Below, piece by piece: positions 17,700 through 26,799 of a stretch of 64,000 bases of DNA (positions are counted from its first letter, which is position 1; the number at the start of each line of letters is the position of its first letter). Under the pieces are notes generated by a model. The model saw only the letters and a program-made list of their open reading frames with translations, was not told the origin of the DNA and made no database searches. Source of the DNA: a halophilic archaeon. Its GTDB lineage: Archaea > Halobacteriota > Halobacteria > Halobacteriales > Haladaptataceae. A program made the position numbers and the translations under genes. Location of the stretch: assembly GCA_003298465.1 (NCBI GenBank), contig QNGA01000001.1, positions 930,001 through 994,000 on the forward strand, in the 5' to 3' direction.

Positions 17700-18026
17700 A
17701 TGAATGGAGTGGATAGGGGATACAGCGATGGTGGACGGACGCCGACGCGACTCTCCGGCGAGAGTCCGGCGTATCACGTCTATCACGACGATTCGCGCTC
17801 GGTCTCCGAAACCGTCATCGACGCCGTCGCAGCCATCCAGAACCTCGACCCGACCGAGGCTCGAATCCCGCTGGACGAGGGCGTGGACCCGGACGCGCTC
17901 GACGCCATCTTCGCGGACACGCTCGACGGTCGGACGCGAGACGGCGGCCGCGTGGTGTTCAGCGTCGCCGGACTCGACGTGTTCGTCCACGCGAACCGTC
18001 ACATCTTCATCCGCGAACGGCGCTGA
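17700..18026 (+). CDS. HalOD1 output-domain protein
   Basis: 108 residues. After a short variable N-terminus come ESPAYHVYHDDSRSVSETVI and VVFSVAGLDVFVHANRHIFI, the two conserved ends of the HalOD1 domain, predicted to be an output module in haloarchaeal signalling. Ligand and partner are unknown. The ATG at 17700 fits a TATA-like AATTTATTAC ~35-45 bp upstream. The neighbouring DUF7504-like regulator at 18131 has the same orientation but a separate AT-rich promoter region. Confidence 0.75.
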   Translation: MNGVDRGYSDGGRTPTRLSGESPAYHVYHDDSRSVSETVIDAVAAIQNLDPTEARIPLDEGVDPDALDAIFADTLDGRTRDGGRVVFSVAGLDVFVHANRHIFIRERR

Positions 18027-18130
18027 ACCGTTGCTATCGAAATTTCGAGATTAGATTTATAACGCATCGTCTTCGATTAATTACGTGAGGGAGTGTCTAA
18101 CGTGATGTATGAGGTGTTCGAACGAACGCC

Positions 18131-19060
18131 ATGAAGGTGGAAACGACGCCTACCGAGACCGGTGGCGTCCTCGTCGCCGCATCCGCGACCGGCGAAGACG
18201 CACGGGCGAACTATCTCGACCTGCTGGCCGACCGGGAGCCGGCGGTACGGAACTTGCTGGCGATCACCTACGCCGCAACGGCGGAGGAGTTCCTCGCCCG
18301 CTGGCACGACAGCGTCGGCGACCGGCCCGCGAACGTCGGCGTGGTCGACGTCGGCGGGACGATGCGCTCGACCGCGGCCCGCGCGGTCGGTGGCGACCCG
18401 GACCGGAACGTCGTCCGCTCCGTCGAGCGACCGCGCGACTTCGACGCGACGACGGCCGCCGTCGAGGCGTACCTCGACCGCTTCCCGCCGGAGGGGACGG
18501 TCCTGGTCTGTGACACGCTGACGGACCTGCTCGACCGCGTCGGCTTGCGCGCGGCGATATCGTTCGTCGACGACCTCGTGGCGAGCCTGGCGGCCGCGGA
18601 CGCGGTCGGCTACTTCGTCGTCGACCCGGACGCGCACGACGACGGGACGCTCGCCGCGCTCGACGCGCTGTTCGACGCCGGAGTGGACCGGACGGACGAC
18701 GTGGCGGGGTGGACGACACGGTCGTCCGACCGGGACGCGGTGTCGCTCGACGTCGTCTTCGACGTGCTGTCGGTCGAGCGACGGCGGCACGCGCTCCGGC
18801 ACCTGTTCGAGACGACGGACCCGGACGAGGCGGAGGCGGTCGACGTGTCGGACCTGGCGCGAGCGGTCGCGCGCCGGACGACCGGCGCGTCGAGGCCGAC
18901 TCGAAACGAGCGGCGACGCGAGGAGGTGTCGCTGTACCAGTTCCATCTGCCGAAAATGGCCAACGCGGGGTTGCTCGACCACGACGCGGACGCCGGACGG
19001 GTCACGCTCCGCGACCGAGCGCAGACGGTGCGCCCGTTCCTCGCGCTGGTCGACGAGTAG
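18131..19060 (+). CDS. Two-domain regulator: RecA/KaiC-like N-terminus and winged HTH C-terminus (DUF7504/DUF7344-like)
   Basis: Residues ~1-190 look like a degenerate RecA-fold domain: alternating beta strands (NVGVVDVG, TVLVCDTLTDLL, AVGYFVVDPDAH) but no complete Walker A, as in the haloarchaeal DUF7504 group. Residues ~205-305 (LDVVFDVLSVERRRHALRHL, VSLYQFHLPKMANAGLLDHD) match the DUF7344 winged helix-turn-helix. It is probably a cytosolic transcription regulator. The N-terminal ligand is unknown. Confidence 0.75.
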   Translation: MKVETTPTETGGVLVAASATGEDARANYLDLLADREPAVRNLLAITYAATAEEFLARWHDSVGDRPANVGVVDVGGTMRSTAARAVGGDPDRNVVRSVERPRDFDATTAAVEAYLDRFPPEGTVLVCDTLTDLLDRVGLRAAISFVDDLVASLAAADAVGYFVVDPDAHDDGTLAALDALFDAGVDRTDDVAGWTTRSSDRDAVSLDVVFDVLSVERRRHALRHLFETTDPDEAEAVDVSDLARAVARRTTGASRPTRNERRREEVSLYQFHLPKMANAGLLDHDADAGRVTLRDRAQTVRPFLALVDE

Positions 19061-19114
19061 TCCCTCGCGCCGGACGACGGGGACGTTTTACCCCTCGCGC
19101 CGCTACCGGGAGTC

Positions 19115-19747
19115 ATGGACGCAGATCAGCAGACCCGGGAGAACCCGTTCGGGATGGACGAGGACTGCCGGAACTGCCCCGAACTCTGTGCGACCCGAGA
19201 GCGGGTCGTTCACGGCTACGGCGACGTGGGCGCGGACTTCCTCTTCGTCGGCGAGATGCCGGGCGAGGGAGCCGACCGGACCGGCGTCCCGTTCACGGGC
19301 GACGCGGCGGGCGAGCGGTTCCAGGACGTGCTCGGCCACCTCGGGCTGAACAACTCGCTGCCGGACAGCGACGAACCGGAACTGGACAACGTCTTCGTCA
19401 CCTACCTGACGCGCTGCCGGGACCCCGAGCGCCCGCCGACGGACGAGGAGGTCGACACCTGCGAACCCTACCTGAACGCCGAGATACGGATGATAAACCC
19501 GGAGATAATCGTCCCGGTGGGCCAGCGCGCGCTCGCGGAGCTGGCGCGGGAGTACACGACGACGGACGCCGGGGAGTTCGACGTCGTCGAGGACCACGCG
19601 ACGACGATACGCGGTCGGGGGTTCGAACTCGTCCCGATGGTTCACCCCGCGAACCTGGGCGACGAGCAGGCGGAGGCGTTCGTCCAGCATTTCCTCGACC
19701 TGATGGACCGCGACTACCGCCAGACGAAGGGTCGGCGGAGTCGGTAG
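19115..19747 (+). CDS. Family 4 uracil-DNA glycosylase
   Basis: It removes uracil from DNA, starting base-excision repair. Four cysteines (C18, C21, C101, C116) have the spacing of the 4Fe-4S cluster in family 4 enzymes. Motif A is GEMPGEGADRTGVPFTG (residues 46-62) and motif B is MVHPANLG (HPAN at 177-180). A TATA-like GTTTTACC lies 23-30 bp before the ATG. It is convergent with a small membrane-protein gene. Confidence 0.9.
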   Translation: MDADQQTRENPFGMDEDCRNCPELCATRERVVHGYGDVGADFLFVGEMPGEGADRTGVPFTGDAAGERFQDVLGHLGLNNSLPDSDEPELDNVFVTYLTRCRDPERPPTDEEVDTCEPYLNAEIRMINPEIIVPVGQRALAELAREYTTTDAGEFDVVEDHATTIRGRGFELVPMVHPANLGDEQAEAFVQHFLDLMDRDYRQTKGRRSR

Positions 19748-19757
19748 CCGCCGCGAC

Positions 19758-19958
19758 TCACCAGTAGGGGTTCGCGCCCGTGCGCCGCGAGCGGAGGCCG
19801 ACGGCGGTCGCACCGGCGACGACGACGGCGACCAGCGCGGCCGTCGCGAGCGTGGCGGTCTCGGCGAGTACGGCCAGCAGGAGCACGACGAGCGCACCGC
19901 CGGCGAGCCCCGCGAGCAGGGCGACGCCGAGCAGTCCGAGGGGTTTCGTCCAGTGCAT
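19758..19958 (-). CDS. Small two-span membrane protein
   Basis: 66 residues starting MHWTKPLGLLGVALLAGLAG. Two hydrophobic helices are followed by SRRTGANPYW. An in-frame ATG at 19985 would add nine residues, but it lies inside the sequence CATTTTATGC, which is better read as the TATA box for a leaderless start at 19958. Function unknown. It is divergent from the DUF2064 gene. Confidence 0.6.
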   Translation of the reverse strand: MHWTKPLGLLGVALLAGLAGGALVVLLLAVLAETATLATAALVAVVVAGATAVGLRSRRTGANPYW

Positions 19959-20027
19959 GGCCGTTCGAACGACGGCGGCGAGCATAAAATGACGGCTTTC
20001 AAGGCCGCCGCGGACGGAGCCTGAGAC

Positions 20028-20780
20028 ATGACCGTCATCGCCGTGCTGGCCGACCCGCCCCGAGAAGGACTCGTACTCCCGGACCTGCCGGAGACGTCGC
20101 CGCTCTCGACCGCCGAGGCCACCGGACTCTACGCCGCGATGCTGAAAGACACGTTCGTCGCCGCGGCCAACAGCGGCGGCGAGTTGCTCGTCAACTACCG
20201 TGCGGACGACGATCTGCCGGACGAGTTCGCGGGGGAGGAGAGCGCGCAGGCCCGACTGCGGGCGCTGGCGCGCGATGCGCTGGACGACCTGGACGACGTC
20301 CGCTTCGAACCGCAGGTCGGGTCGTCGTTCGACGCTCGCGCCGGCAACACCGCGACGCACCTGCTTGAAGAGGAGGGCGCCCAGTCGGTCGCGGTCGTGG
20401 ACGGGACCGCGCCCATGCTGACCCGGAAGGAGATAGACAGCGCCGCGATGAAGCTCCGCCGGAGCGAGGTCGTCCTCGGGCCGGCGGGCGACGGCCGGGC
20501 GTACTTCCTCGGGCTGACGGACGCCATCGACTTCGAGGGCGCGTACGCCACGCCCGCGCTGGAGACGCTGGCGCACCGCGCGACCGACGCCGGCCACGCC
20601 GTCGACTTCCTGCCCCGGATGACGGCGGTCGAGACGGGCGCGGACCTTCGGTCGCTCCTCCCGGTCCTGAACGCCCGCGTGACAGCCGACCGCATCGTCC
20701 CGGTGAACACGACGACGTACCTGAACGACCTCGACCTGCGCGTCGAGGAGCGGGACGGCGGCCCCGCGCTGGTCAGGTAG
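20028..20780 (+). CDS. DUF2064 (GT-A nucleotidyl/glycosyltransferase-like) protein
   Basis: 250 residues. VAVVDGTAPMLTRKEIDSAA and EVVLGPAGDGRAYFLGLT correspond to the DUF2064 core, where the equivalent of the DxD region and the G-D-GGY-like turn lie. The family belongs to the GT-A fold with MobA-like transferases; the substrate is unknown. It ends one base before the convergent nhaC stop. Confidence 0.75.
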   Translation: MTVIAVLADPPREGLVLPDLPETSPLSTAEATGLYAAMLKDTFVAAANSGGELLVNYRADDDLPDEFAGEESAQARLRALARDALDDLDDVRFEPQVGSSFDARAGNTATHLLEEEGAQSVAVVDGTAPMLTRKEIDSAAMKLRRSEVVLGPAGDGRAYFLGLTDAIDFEGAYATPALETLAHRATDAGHAVDFLPRMTAVETGADLRSLLPVLNARVTADRIVPVNTTTYLNDLDLRVEERDGGPALVR

Positions 20781-22226
20781 TCAGTCGGCCGTCGCCGCGG
20801 ACTGGCCGGCCGACGACTCGACGTCGAGTTGCCACCCCGTCGCCGCGATGAACATGAGCACGAGCGGCGAGAGGAAGCCGAAGAAGTAGAACGGGAAGTA
20901 CTCGAGGGTCGGGACGTTGAGCGCGCTCGCCATGTAGATACCGCCGGCGTGCCACGGGATGAGCGCGCCGGTCGGCGTGCCGGCGGATTCGATCGCCCGG
21001 GAGAGGTCGCGGTTCTGCAGGCCGTGTTCCTCGTAGAGGTTCCTGAGCGTCATGCCGGGGAGGACGATGCTCATGTACTGCTGGGCGGTCAGGGCGTTCA
21101 CGGCGATCGCCGAGACGCCGGTGCCGGCGACGAGGAGGCCGGCGCTCCTGAACCCGCGCGCGAGGTGGTGGGCGAGCGCGGCGAGCACGCCGATCCGCTC
21201 CAGCAGGCCGCCGAGCGCGAGCGCCGCGACGACGACCGTTATCGTCCAGGCCGACCCGGTCAGCCCGTCGGTCGCCAGCAGCCCGTCGACGAGTTTCGAC
21301 CCCGTCTCGGGTGCCGTGCCGTTCATGAAGATCTCCCACGCGACGGTGAACGACGCGCCCTGGACGAGGGCGGTGGTGCCGACGGCGGCGAACACGCCCG
21401 CCGCGAGCGCGGGGAGGGCGGGGTAGCCGGCGATGGCGAGGCCGAAGGTCACAACGAGGGGGACGAAGACGACGAGCGAGAGGGTGTACGTGCCGGTCAG
21501 CGCGGTCTGTAGCTCGGCTATCTGGCCGGTCGGAATGGTCCCGGCGGCGCGCAGACCGAGCAGGACGTAGCCCGCGACTGCGACGCCGAACGCCAGCGCC
21601 GTCCCGAGACGCATCCCGTGGATGTGGTCGTAGAGGTCGGTGTTGGTCACCGCGGCGGCGAGGTTGGTCGTGTCGGAGAACGGCGACTGCTTGTCGCCGG
21701 CGTACGCGCCGGAGAGAATTGCACCGGCCGCCATCGGTTCGGGAATTCCCAGGCCCGCGCCGATGCCGACGAACGCGACGCCGAGGGTCCCGACGGTGGT
21801 CCACGACGAGCCGATGGCGAACGCGACGGCCGCCGAGAGCACGGCGGTCACCGGCAGGAACACCGTCGGCGACAGCAGTTCGAGTCCGTAGTACATCAGC
21901 CCCGGGATGGTGCCGGCGCTGACCCACGTCGCGATGAGCGCGTAGATGGTGAAGAGGATGAGCAGCGCCTGCAGCCCCATCAGCAGGCCGTTGGCGATTC
22001 CGTCGTACAGGTCGTCCCACGAGAGCCCGACGACGTAGTAGCCGACGAGCCCCGTGAACGCGACGCTCCAGAACAGCGGAACGTGCGGCGGAAGCTTCAG
22101 CCACGCCGAGCCGACGCCGAGGAAGACGACGGTGGCCAGGACGGGCAACAGCGCCACGCTCGCCGAGAGCTGGCGCTCCGCCGGTAGCTCCGCGTACGAC
22201 TGCGGGTCGAAGTCGAACGAAGGCAT
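20781..22226 (-). CDS. nhaC: NhaC family Na+/H+ antiporter
   Basis: A 481-residue polytopic membrane protein with about 12 helices. Family stretches include GIANGLLMGLQALLILFTIY, IGSSWTTVGTLGVAFVGIGA, GAILSGAYAGDKQSPFSDTT and a C-terminal LIPWHAGGIYMASALNVPTL. It exports Na+ in exchange for H+, matching the sodium-rich life of a haloarchaeon. A TATA box (CCTTTAATTC, 22251-22260, minus strand) lies 25-34 bp before the ATG. It is single-gene. Confidence 0.92.
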   Translation of the reverse strand: MPSFDFDPQSYAELPAERQLSASVALLPVLATVVFLGVGSAWLKLPPHVPLFWSVAFTGLVGYYVVGLSWDDLYDGIANGLLMGLQALLILFTIYALIATWVSAGTIPGLMYYGLELLSPTVFLPVTAVLSAAVAFAIGSSWTTVGTLGVAFVGIGAGLGIPEPMAAGAILSGAYAGDKQSPFSDTTNLAAAVTNTDLYDHIHGMRLGTALAFGVAVAGYVLLGLRAAGTIPTGQIAELQTALTGTYTLSLVVFVPLVVTFGLAIAGYPALPALAAGVFAAVGTTALVQGASFTVAWEIFMNGTAPETGSKLVDGLLATDGLTGSAWTITVVVAALALGGLLERIGVLAALAHHLARGFRSAGLLVAGTGVSAIAVNALTAQQYMSIVLPGMTLRNLYEEHGLQNRDLSRAIESAGTPTGALIPWHAGGIYMASALNVPTLEYFPFYFFGFLSPLVLMFIAATGWQLDVESSAGQSAATAD

Positions 22227-22250
22227 CGTGAGCGTCGAAATGCCCTACGT

Positions 22251-22260
22251 GAATTAAAGG
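22251..22260 (-). promoter_or_regulatory. TATA box of nhaC
   Basis: CCTTTAATTC on the minus strand lies 25-34 bp upstream of the nhaC ATG, in otherwise GC-rich sequence; this implies a leaderless transcript. Confidence 0.5.
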
Positions 22261-22367
22261 CTTCTGAATCATGCTTCGAGGTAATCCCTACCGCTATCTC
22301 GGACGGGAGCGGGCCGGTTCCCCGATACCGACAGTTCTTAGAAACACCGGACGCTACCCGTAGCCGA

Positions 22368-22450
22368 GGTGGGATGGCAGAGCGGCCTATTGCGCCTGCC
22401 TTGAAAGCAGGTGGCGTCAAGCCTCATGGGTTCAAATCCCATTCCCACCG
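22368..22450 (+). tRNA. tRNA-Ser (anticodon TGA)
   Basis: The acceptor stem GGTGGGA pairs with TCCCACC, with discriminator G. The anticodon stem CTGC..GCAG closes a loop with TGA (codon UCA). A long variable arm typical of class II tRNA-Ser follows, then the T-arm ATGGG-TTCAAAT-CCCAT. 83 nt, no intron, no encoded CCA. A TATA-like TTCTTAGA lies ~33 bp upstream. Confidence 0.95.
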
Positions 22451-22590
22451 CGTTCTGCAGCGAATTTCCTCCCACGGAGACGTGTCCTCGTCTTCGATAA
22501 GGCGTCGGTCGGGACGTGTCCTCCCTTCGAGAAGACGCGACTTCGGGCCGTGTGTGCCGGAAACGACGCTCGGCGGTTCGGGTCCGGGGG

Positions 22591-23556
22591 TCAGGACAGA
22601 CGCGGAGCGACCGTCGACGCCGGTTCGGCCGACGGAGGCGCAGACCGCGAGTCGACCCCGGTCCGTTCTCGGTCATTGGCGTTGTCGCCCGCGTCCCCGA
22701 CCCGGACTATCTCGATGCCGGATATCATCGGGTCCTCCTGTTCGTGGAGGAAGGTGACGAACAGGGCTCCGTCCGTGACCGTGGTCGGGAACCGCTTCAC
22801 CGTCCCCCGGTCGTGGCCGAGTTGCTCGTACATGTTGTAGTTGTTGAGCCGGACCTGCCCCTCGACGGCGACGTCGAACGTCCGCGGGCCGACCTTCTCG
22901 TTCGCGTTCCAGCCGTCCCCGTCGATGTACGTCTCGGCGAGATACACCCGGACGACGTACTTCCCGTCCGGTACCGGGAACTGGTACTGCATCTCCTGGT
23001 CGTCGTTCGGTGTCGGGTTGTCGGCGTCCCAGCGCCGGGTCTTGAACACCTTGCGCGGCGTCCCGTCCGGCACCGCGGACGTCACCGATATCCGGTCGCT
23101 GGTCCGGTTCGTGTGGCTCACGCTCTGGCGCGCGTTGCCGTACTGGGAGGGATTGTTCTCGGTGTCGGGCAGCCAGTCGGGACCCGGCATGCGAATCCTC
23201 GGCCCGCCGACGTTGACCCGGTAGAGCACGCGCTGTTGGGAGCGCGCGGTCGTGGTCGTCGTCCGCGTCGTCTTCGCGGTGGTGCTAGTAGTCCGCGTCG
23301 TCTCCGTCGACCCCTGGGTCGTGGTCGTCGACTGGGTCGTCTCGGTCGGTTCCGTCGTCGCCGCGGTGGTCTGGGTCACCGACTGGGTGGTAGTGGTGGC
23401 GGCCCCGGTCGTTCCCGGTCCGTTGCCGTTCCCGCCCGTCGACGGCTGGGGGATTCCGGTCGGCAACCCCGCGATGACCACCATCCCGCCGAGGAAGAAC
23501 ACTATCCCACCGCCGATCAGCACCTTCTGGATGAAACTACTGGACGAACCCGCCAC
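22591..23556 (-). CDS. Membrane-anchored malectin-domain protein
   Basis: The N-terminus has one hydrophobic helix (VLIGGGIVFFLGGMVVIAGL). A ~65-residue Thr/Ser-rich linker, probably O-glycosylated, follows. The remaining ~200 residues (LYRVNVGGPRIRMPGPDW to GIEIVRVGDA) form a malectin-type carbohydrate-binding domain with PDGKYVVRVYLAETY and TFLHEQEDPMISGIEIV. It is probably displayed outside the cell, binding sugar. No enzyme domain is attached. It lies alone between tRNA-Ser and a small plus-strand gene. Confidence 0.8.
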   Translation of the reverse strand: MAGSSSSFIQKVLIGGGIVFFLGGMVVIAGLPTGIPQPSTGGNGNGPGTTGAATTTTQSVTQTTAATTEPTETTQSTTTTQGSTETTRTTSTTAKTTRTTTTTARSQQRVLYRVNVGGPRIRMPGPDWLPDTENNPSQYGNARQSVSHTNRTSDRISVTSAVPDGTPRKVFKTRRWDADNPTPNDDQEMQYQFPVPDGKYVVRVYLAETYIDGDGWNANEKVGPRTFDVAVEGQVRLNNYNMYEQLGHDRGTVKRFPTTVTDGALFVTFLHEQEDPMISGIEIVRVGDAGDNANDRERTGVDSRSAPPSAEPASTVAPRLS

Positions 23557-23760
23557 GTCTCTTACGACCCCCGCCTCTCTGTCGCCATGCGCTTCTGTTC
23601 GCGACCCCCCGGAGTTAGTTATACACCGTTTAAACCGACGAACGACGGACAGTTCGGAACGAGGAGGAGTTCCTCGTGCGCGCCGATGGTGCAGGTGTGG
23701 GCCCGCGACCGGGAACTGGGAATCGGACGCTTTTTAGGCGGGGACGGGTTACCTCGACGC

Positions 23761-23943
23761 ATGAGCTTCGACGAAGACGACCGCGTTATCCTGCACGACG
23801 ACCACAGCGAGTACGACGGTCAGGAAGGGACCGTCACGCAGGTGATGGAAACGATGTTCGGAGACGCCACGTACACCGTCAGCTTCGAGGACGGTCAAGA
23901 GACGGGCATCCCCGAGGACTCCCTCGAGCAGGTCGAGGAGTAA
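23761..23943 (+). CDS. 60-residue conserved protein (DUF1918-like)
   Basis: MSFDEDDRVILHDDHSEYDG, then QEGTVTQVMETMFGDATYTV and a short acidic end: a small beta-barrel-like protein of the type that carries a KOW-like G-x-V turn. Function unknown. CTTTTTAGG 23-31 bp before the ATG serves as TATA box. A T-rich run after the stop (GGCTTTTTCTCT) may terminate it or act as the promoter for the next gene. Confidence 0.7.
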   Translation: MSFDEDDRVILHDDHSEYDGQEGTVTQVMETMFGDATYTVSFEDGQETGIPEDSLEQVEE

Positions 23944-23974
23944 GGGCTTTTTCTCTCTGGCGGATATCGCAACT

Positions 23975-24397
23975 ATGGCCAGCGTTCCGTTTCACTACGT
24001 CGACCTGCGAGCGTTCTGCTACGCGACCGAGGACGAGAAGCGCGTGGAGGACGCCCTCCGGACCTACCTCCCCGAGGACTTCGAGATAGAGCGCGCCGAG
24101 AGCGAGGGTCACCACGGCGACCGCATCCTCGTCCTCTCGGCGCGCGTCGAGAACGCGGACGAGATGCGCGACGTACTCGACAAACTCGGCGAACTCCCCG
24201 ACCTGGACGAGGTGCGCGAGCAGCTCGACGAACGCGTCGACGAGAACTGCTCGTTTTTCGTCTCCCTGGACAAGCAGGACGCCTACCGCGGGACGGTCTC
24301 GCTCGGCGAGGGAATCACGCTCCGGGCGAAGGTGGAAGCCTACCCCGCAAAGAAGGAGAAGGCGGTCGAGAACGCTCGCGAGGCCCTGGCGGGGTAA
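23975..24397 (+). CDS. Archaeal RNA-binding protein (COG1325-type)
   Basis: 140 residues. VPFHYVDLRAFCYATEDEKR, HGDRILVLSARVENADEM and FFVSLDKQDAYRGTVSL match the COG1325/DUF54 family, often annotated as RNA-binding and linked in archaea to exosome or ribosomal RNA genes. It is cytosolic. The 31-bp gap after the 60-residue gene suggests possible co-transcription. Confidence 0.8.
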   Translation: MASVPFHYVDLRAFCYATEDEKRVEDALRTYLPEDFEIERAESEGHHGDRILVLSARVENADEMRDVLDKLGELPDLDEVREQLDERVDENCSFFVSLDKQDAYRGTVSLGEGITLRAKVEAYPAKKEKAVENAREALAG

Positions 24398-24504
24398 CCC
24401 CGGCCTAACGTCGGATTACTGCTCCTCCGTCCCTCCGGACAGAAAGTTTATCACCTTTCCTGCTGACCTGGCAGACGTTACCACGCATCGCGTGGTGTGG
24501 CACC

Positions 24505-24660
24505 ATGAACGAATGTCCCTACTGCAATTCTGACCTGCGTCGTCAAGGCAACCGGCAGACGAAGCGCAACGGTGACCCACTCGGGAACAAGAGTACCGGC
24601 ACGGAACTCGTCTCCTGCCCGGACTGTGGCGGCGTAATCGACGGCTTCACCGCGCACTGA
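24505..24660 (+). CDS. 51-residue zinc-ribbon protein
   Basis: The plus strand encodes MNECPYCNSDLRRQGNRQTK and then SCPDCGGVIDGFTAH. Two CPxC pairs separated by ~32 residues form a treble-clef or ribbon zinc site. A TATA-like GTTTATC lies ~55 bp upstream, and a small palindrome (CCACGC-ATC-GCGTGG, 24481-24495) sits just before the gene. Such microproteins are common in haloarchaea; the function is unknown. Confidence 0.65.
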   Translation: MNECPYCNSDLRRQGNRQTKRNGDPLGNKSTGTELVSCPDCGGVIDGFTAH

Positions 24661-24830
24661 CGAACTTGGTACCGAATCCGGTACCGACGTTCGCCTCTCT
24701 TCTTTCGCTGCACAATCGGTCGACGTGACGTTTCTTGCCGGCGCGGTCGCTGGCGAGCGTCGCGTCGACCGTACGAGAAGCGGCGTCCGTCACGCCGTCC
24801 GGGACGTCGACCTCGGAGAAGGGTTCGGGT

Positions 24831-25790
24831 TTACTCCTCGGCGTCTTCGCCTTCCGCCTCGAGTTCCTCGACGAGTTCCTCCTCGTCGACGTCGGCCTCT
24901 TCGAGGGCCTCCTCGATGTCGGCTTCGCCGCCGCCGCCCATCATGCCGCCCATGCCGCCCATCATGCCGCCCATGCCGCCGCTGCCGTCGATGGTCTCCT
25001 GGATGATGACGCGGTCCAAGTCGAGGCGGTCCATCAGGTCCTGGGCGATCTGTTGCTTCTGGAACATCCACTGCTGGTTCATCGCCAGCTGGGGCGTCGA
25101 CTCGATGTAGAGGGTCTCCTTCTCGACCGTCTCGGTCTCGGTCTCGTCCTCTTCGCCCTCGACGTCGACCTCCTCTTCCTCCTCCTCGGTCTCGATCCAC
25201 ATGTCGAGGTCGGCGTCGATGTACATCCCGAGCAGGCCCTTCGCCTGTTCGGTGCGGTCCTCGACCTCGTCGACGACCTCGTACTCGTACTCGATGTCCT
25301 CGCCCGCGAGCGGGTGGTTGAAGTCGACGCGGGCGCGCCCGCCGATGATGGTCTCGACGTACCCCTGCTGGCCGTCGACCTGGACGTTCGCGCCGGGGTA
25401 GCGGTCGTCCTCGGGGATCTTGTCCGCGCTCACGGTGCGGACCTCCTCGTTGTCGTACTCGCCGAACGCCTCCTCGGCCTCGACGACGACCGTCCCCTCG
25501 GCGCCGGGTTCGCTGCCGTAGATGTCCTCCTCGACGCTCTCGAAGATGTGGCCCGCGCCCAGCACGATGACGCGCGGTTCGAAGTCGCGCTCCTGGTCGT
25601 CGACGCCCTCCTCCTCGGCCACCTCGGCGTCGGTCGTGTCGACGAGGTCGCCGCTCTCGACGGTGCGCGCGGTGTAGGCCAGTTCGACGAAGTCGCCCTC
25701 CTGGAACCCGTCCTCGGGCTGTTCGTCCGTCTGTTCTTCCGCCGTCTCGGCCTCTTCTTCGGCTACTTCGGCCTCTGGTTCTTCGCTCAT
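24831..25790 (-). CDS. FKBP-type peptidyl-prolyl cis-trans isomerase (SlyD-like, long archaeal form)
   Basis: 319 residues, very acidic. The FKBP domain (~30-180) shows FVELAYTARTVESGDLVDTT, ARVDFNHPLAGEDIEYEYEV and an insert-in-flap between them; it isomerises prolyl bonds and acts as a chaperone. The C-terminal domain, typical of long archaeal FKBPs, is followed by the methionine/glycine run GGMGGMMGGMGGMMGGGG, like the tails of group I/II chaperonins, and then an acidic end. The ATG at 25790 is preferred over 25826 (MILKGRTSVV has no family match). Confidence 0.88.
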   Translation of the reverse strand: MSEEPEAEVAEEEAETAEEQTDEQPEDGFQEGDFVELAYTARTVESGDLVDTTDAEVAEEEGVDDQERDFEPRVIVLGAGHIFESVEEDIYGSEPGAEGTVVVEAEEAFGEYDNEEVRTVSADKIPEDDRYPGANVQVDGQQGYVETIIGGRARVDFNHPLAGEDIEYEYEVVDEVEDRTEQAKGLLGMYIDADLDMWIETEEEEEEVDVEGEEDETETETVEKETLYIESTPQLAMNQQWMFQKQQIAQDLMDRLDLDRVIIQETIDGSGGMGGMMGGMGGMMGGGGEADIEEALEEADVDEEELVEELEAEGEDAEE

Positions 25791-25938
25791 ACACCCAACG
25801 ACACTCGTTCGGCCCTTAAGAATCACGTTTCGCCCCCGTCAGAAGTTCCGGCGCTCTCCGGGCCGTAGCGCCCGCAGCGACCGGCGACTCTGCGTCGTTC
25901 AGGGAAGTTTACGTGTGTGGCCGCGGCAGTACGGGACG

Positions 25939-26694
25939 ATGGAGGCCGCACGGTTCCTCGCCGGGTCGCCGGACCGGTATCGCCTGCTCGCGCACCTCCG
26001 CGAGCGGCCGGGGTCGCCCCGCGACGTGGCCGACGCGCTCGACGCGTCGCGCCGGAGCGTCCAGCGCAACCTCGCGGAACTCGTCGACCGGGGCTGGGCG
26101 GAGAAGCGCGACGGCGACTACCGGCTGACGACCAGCGGCGCGCTCGTCGCCCGGGCCCACGCCGACTACCTCGACGCGCTGTCGGCCGTCGAGACCGCCG
26201 CGCCCGTCCTGGAACGGCTACCGGTCGAGCGCGCGCCGGACCCGACGTGGCTCGCCGACGCCGACGTCGTCGCCGCCGACGCGGAGCGCCCGCAAGCGCC
26301 CGTCAGTCACTACGTCCGGCGACTGCGCGAGCGCGAGACGGCCCGGGTCCGGATGCTCGCGCCGGTCCTCAGCCGCATCTTCCACGAGGCCCACGCCGAA
26401 CTCGTCCTCTCCGGCGTCGACACCGAGGTCGTCCTGCCGGCCGCCGGCGTCCAGACGGCGCGCTCGATGAATCCGCTGGAGTTCGAGGTGGTCGTGCGCG
26501 CGATAGACCTCTACCGCCACGACGGTCCGGTCGAATTTGGACTGACGCTGGGCGACGATTGGGTGCTGGCGGGCGCGTACGACGACGACGGCCAACTGCG
26601 CGCGGTCGCGGAGAGCGACGACCCGCGCTTCGTGGAGTGGGCCGAGGACGCGTACGAGGAGTACCGCTCGCGCGCCGAGCGCGTTCGCTCCTGA
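25939..26694 (+). CDS. Winged HTH regulator with FilR1-like middle domain
   Basis: 251 residues. An ArsR-like winged helix (~1-80: RYRLLAHLRERPGSPRDVADALDASRRSVQRNLAEL) precedes a FilR1/DUF1724-type domain (~120-250: RVRMLAPVLSRIFHEAHAEL, VLSGVDTEVVLPAAG, ...RAIDLYRHDGPVEFGLTLGD), the arrangement of methanogenesis-type archaeal regulators. It is probably a transcription regulator; target unknown. The ATG at 25939 is chosen over 25915, which adds eight residues without homology. The truncated gene at 63380 is of the same architecture. Confidence 0.8.
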   Translation: MEAARFLAGSPDRYRLLAHLRERPGSPRDVADALDASRRSVQRNLAELVDRGWAEKRDGDYRLTTSGALVARAHADYLDALSAVETAAPVLERLPVERAPDPTWLADADVVAADAERPQAPVSHYVRRLRERETARVRMLAPVLSRIFHEAHAELVLSGVDTEVVLPAAGVQTARSMNPLEFEVVVRAIDLYRHDGPVEFGLTLGDDWVLAGAYDDDGQLRAVAESDDPRFVEWAEDAYEEYRSRAERVRS

Positions 26695-26799
26695 CGGGTC
26701 CGACCGCGCCGGTCGGCGTTCGCGTCGACGGAGAACCGACGCACCGACCCCGGAACGCGCGCCGCAACTTTAACCGCCGGTCCACTCGAATCCCCGACC

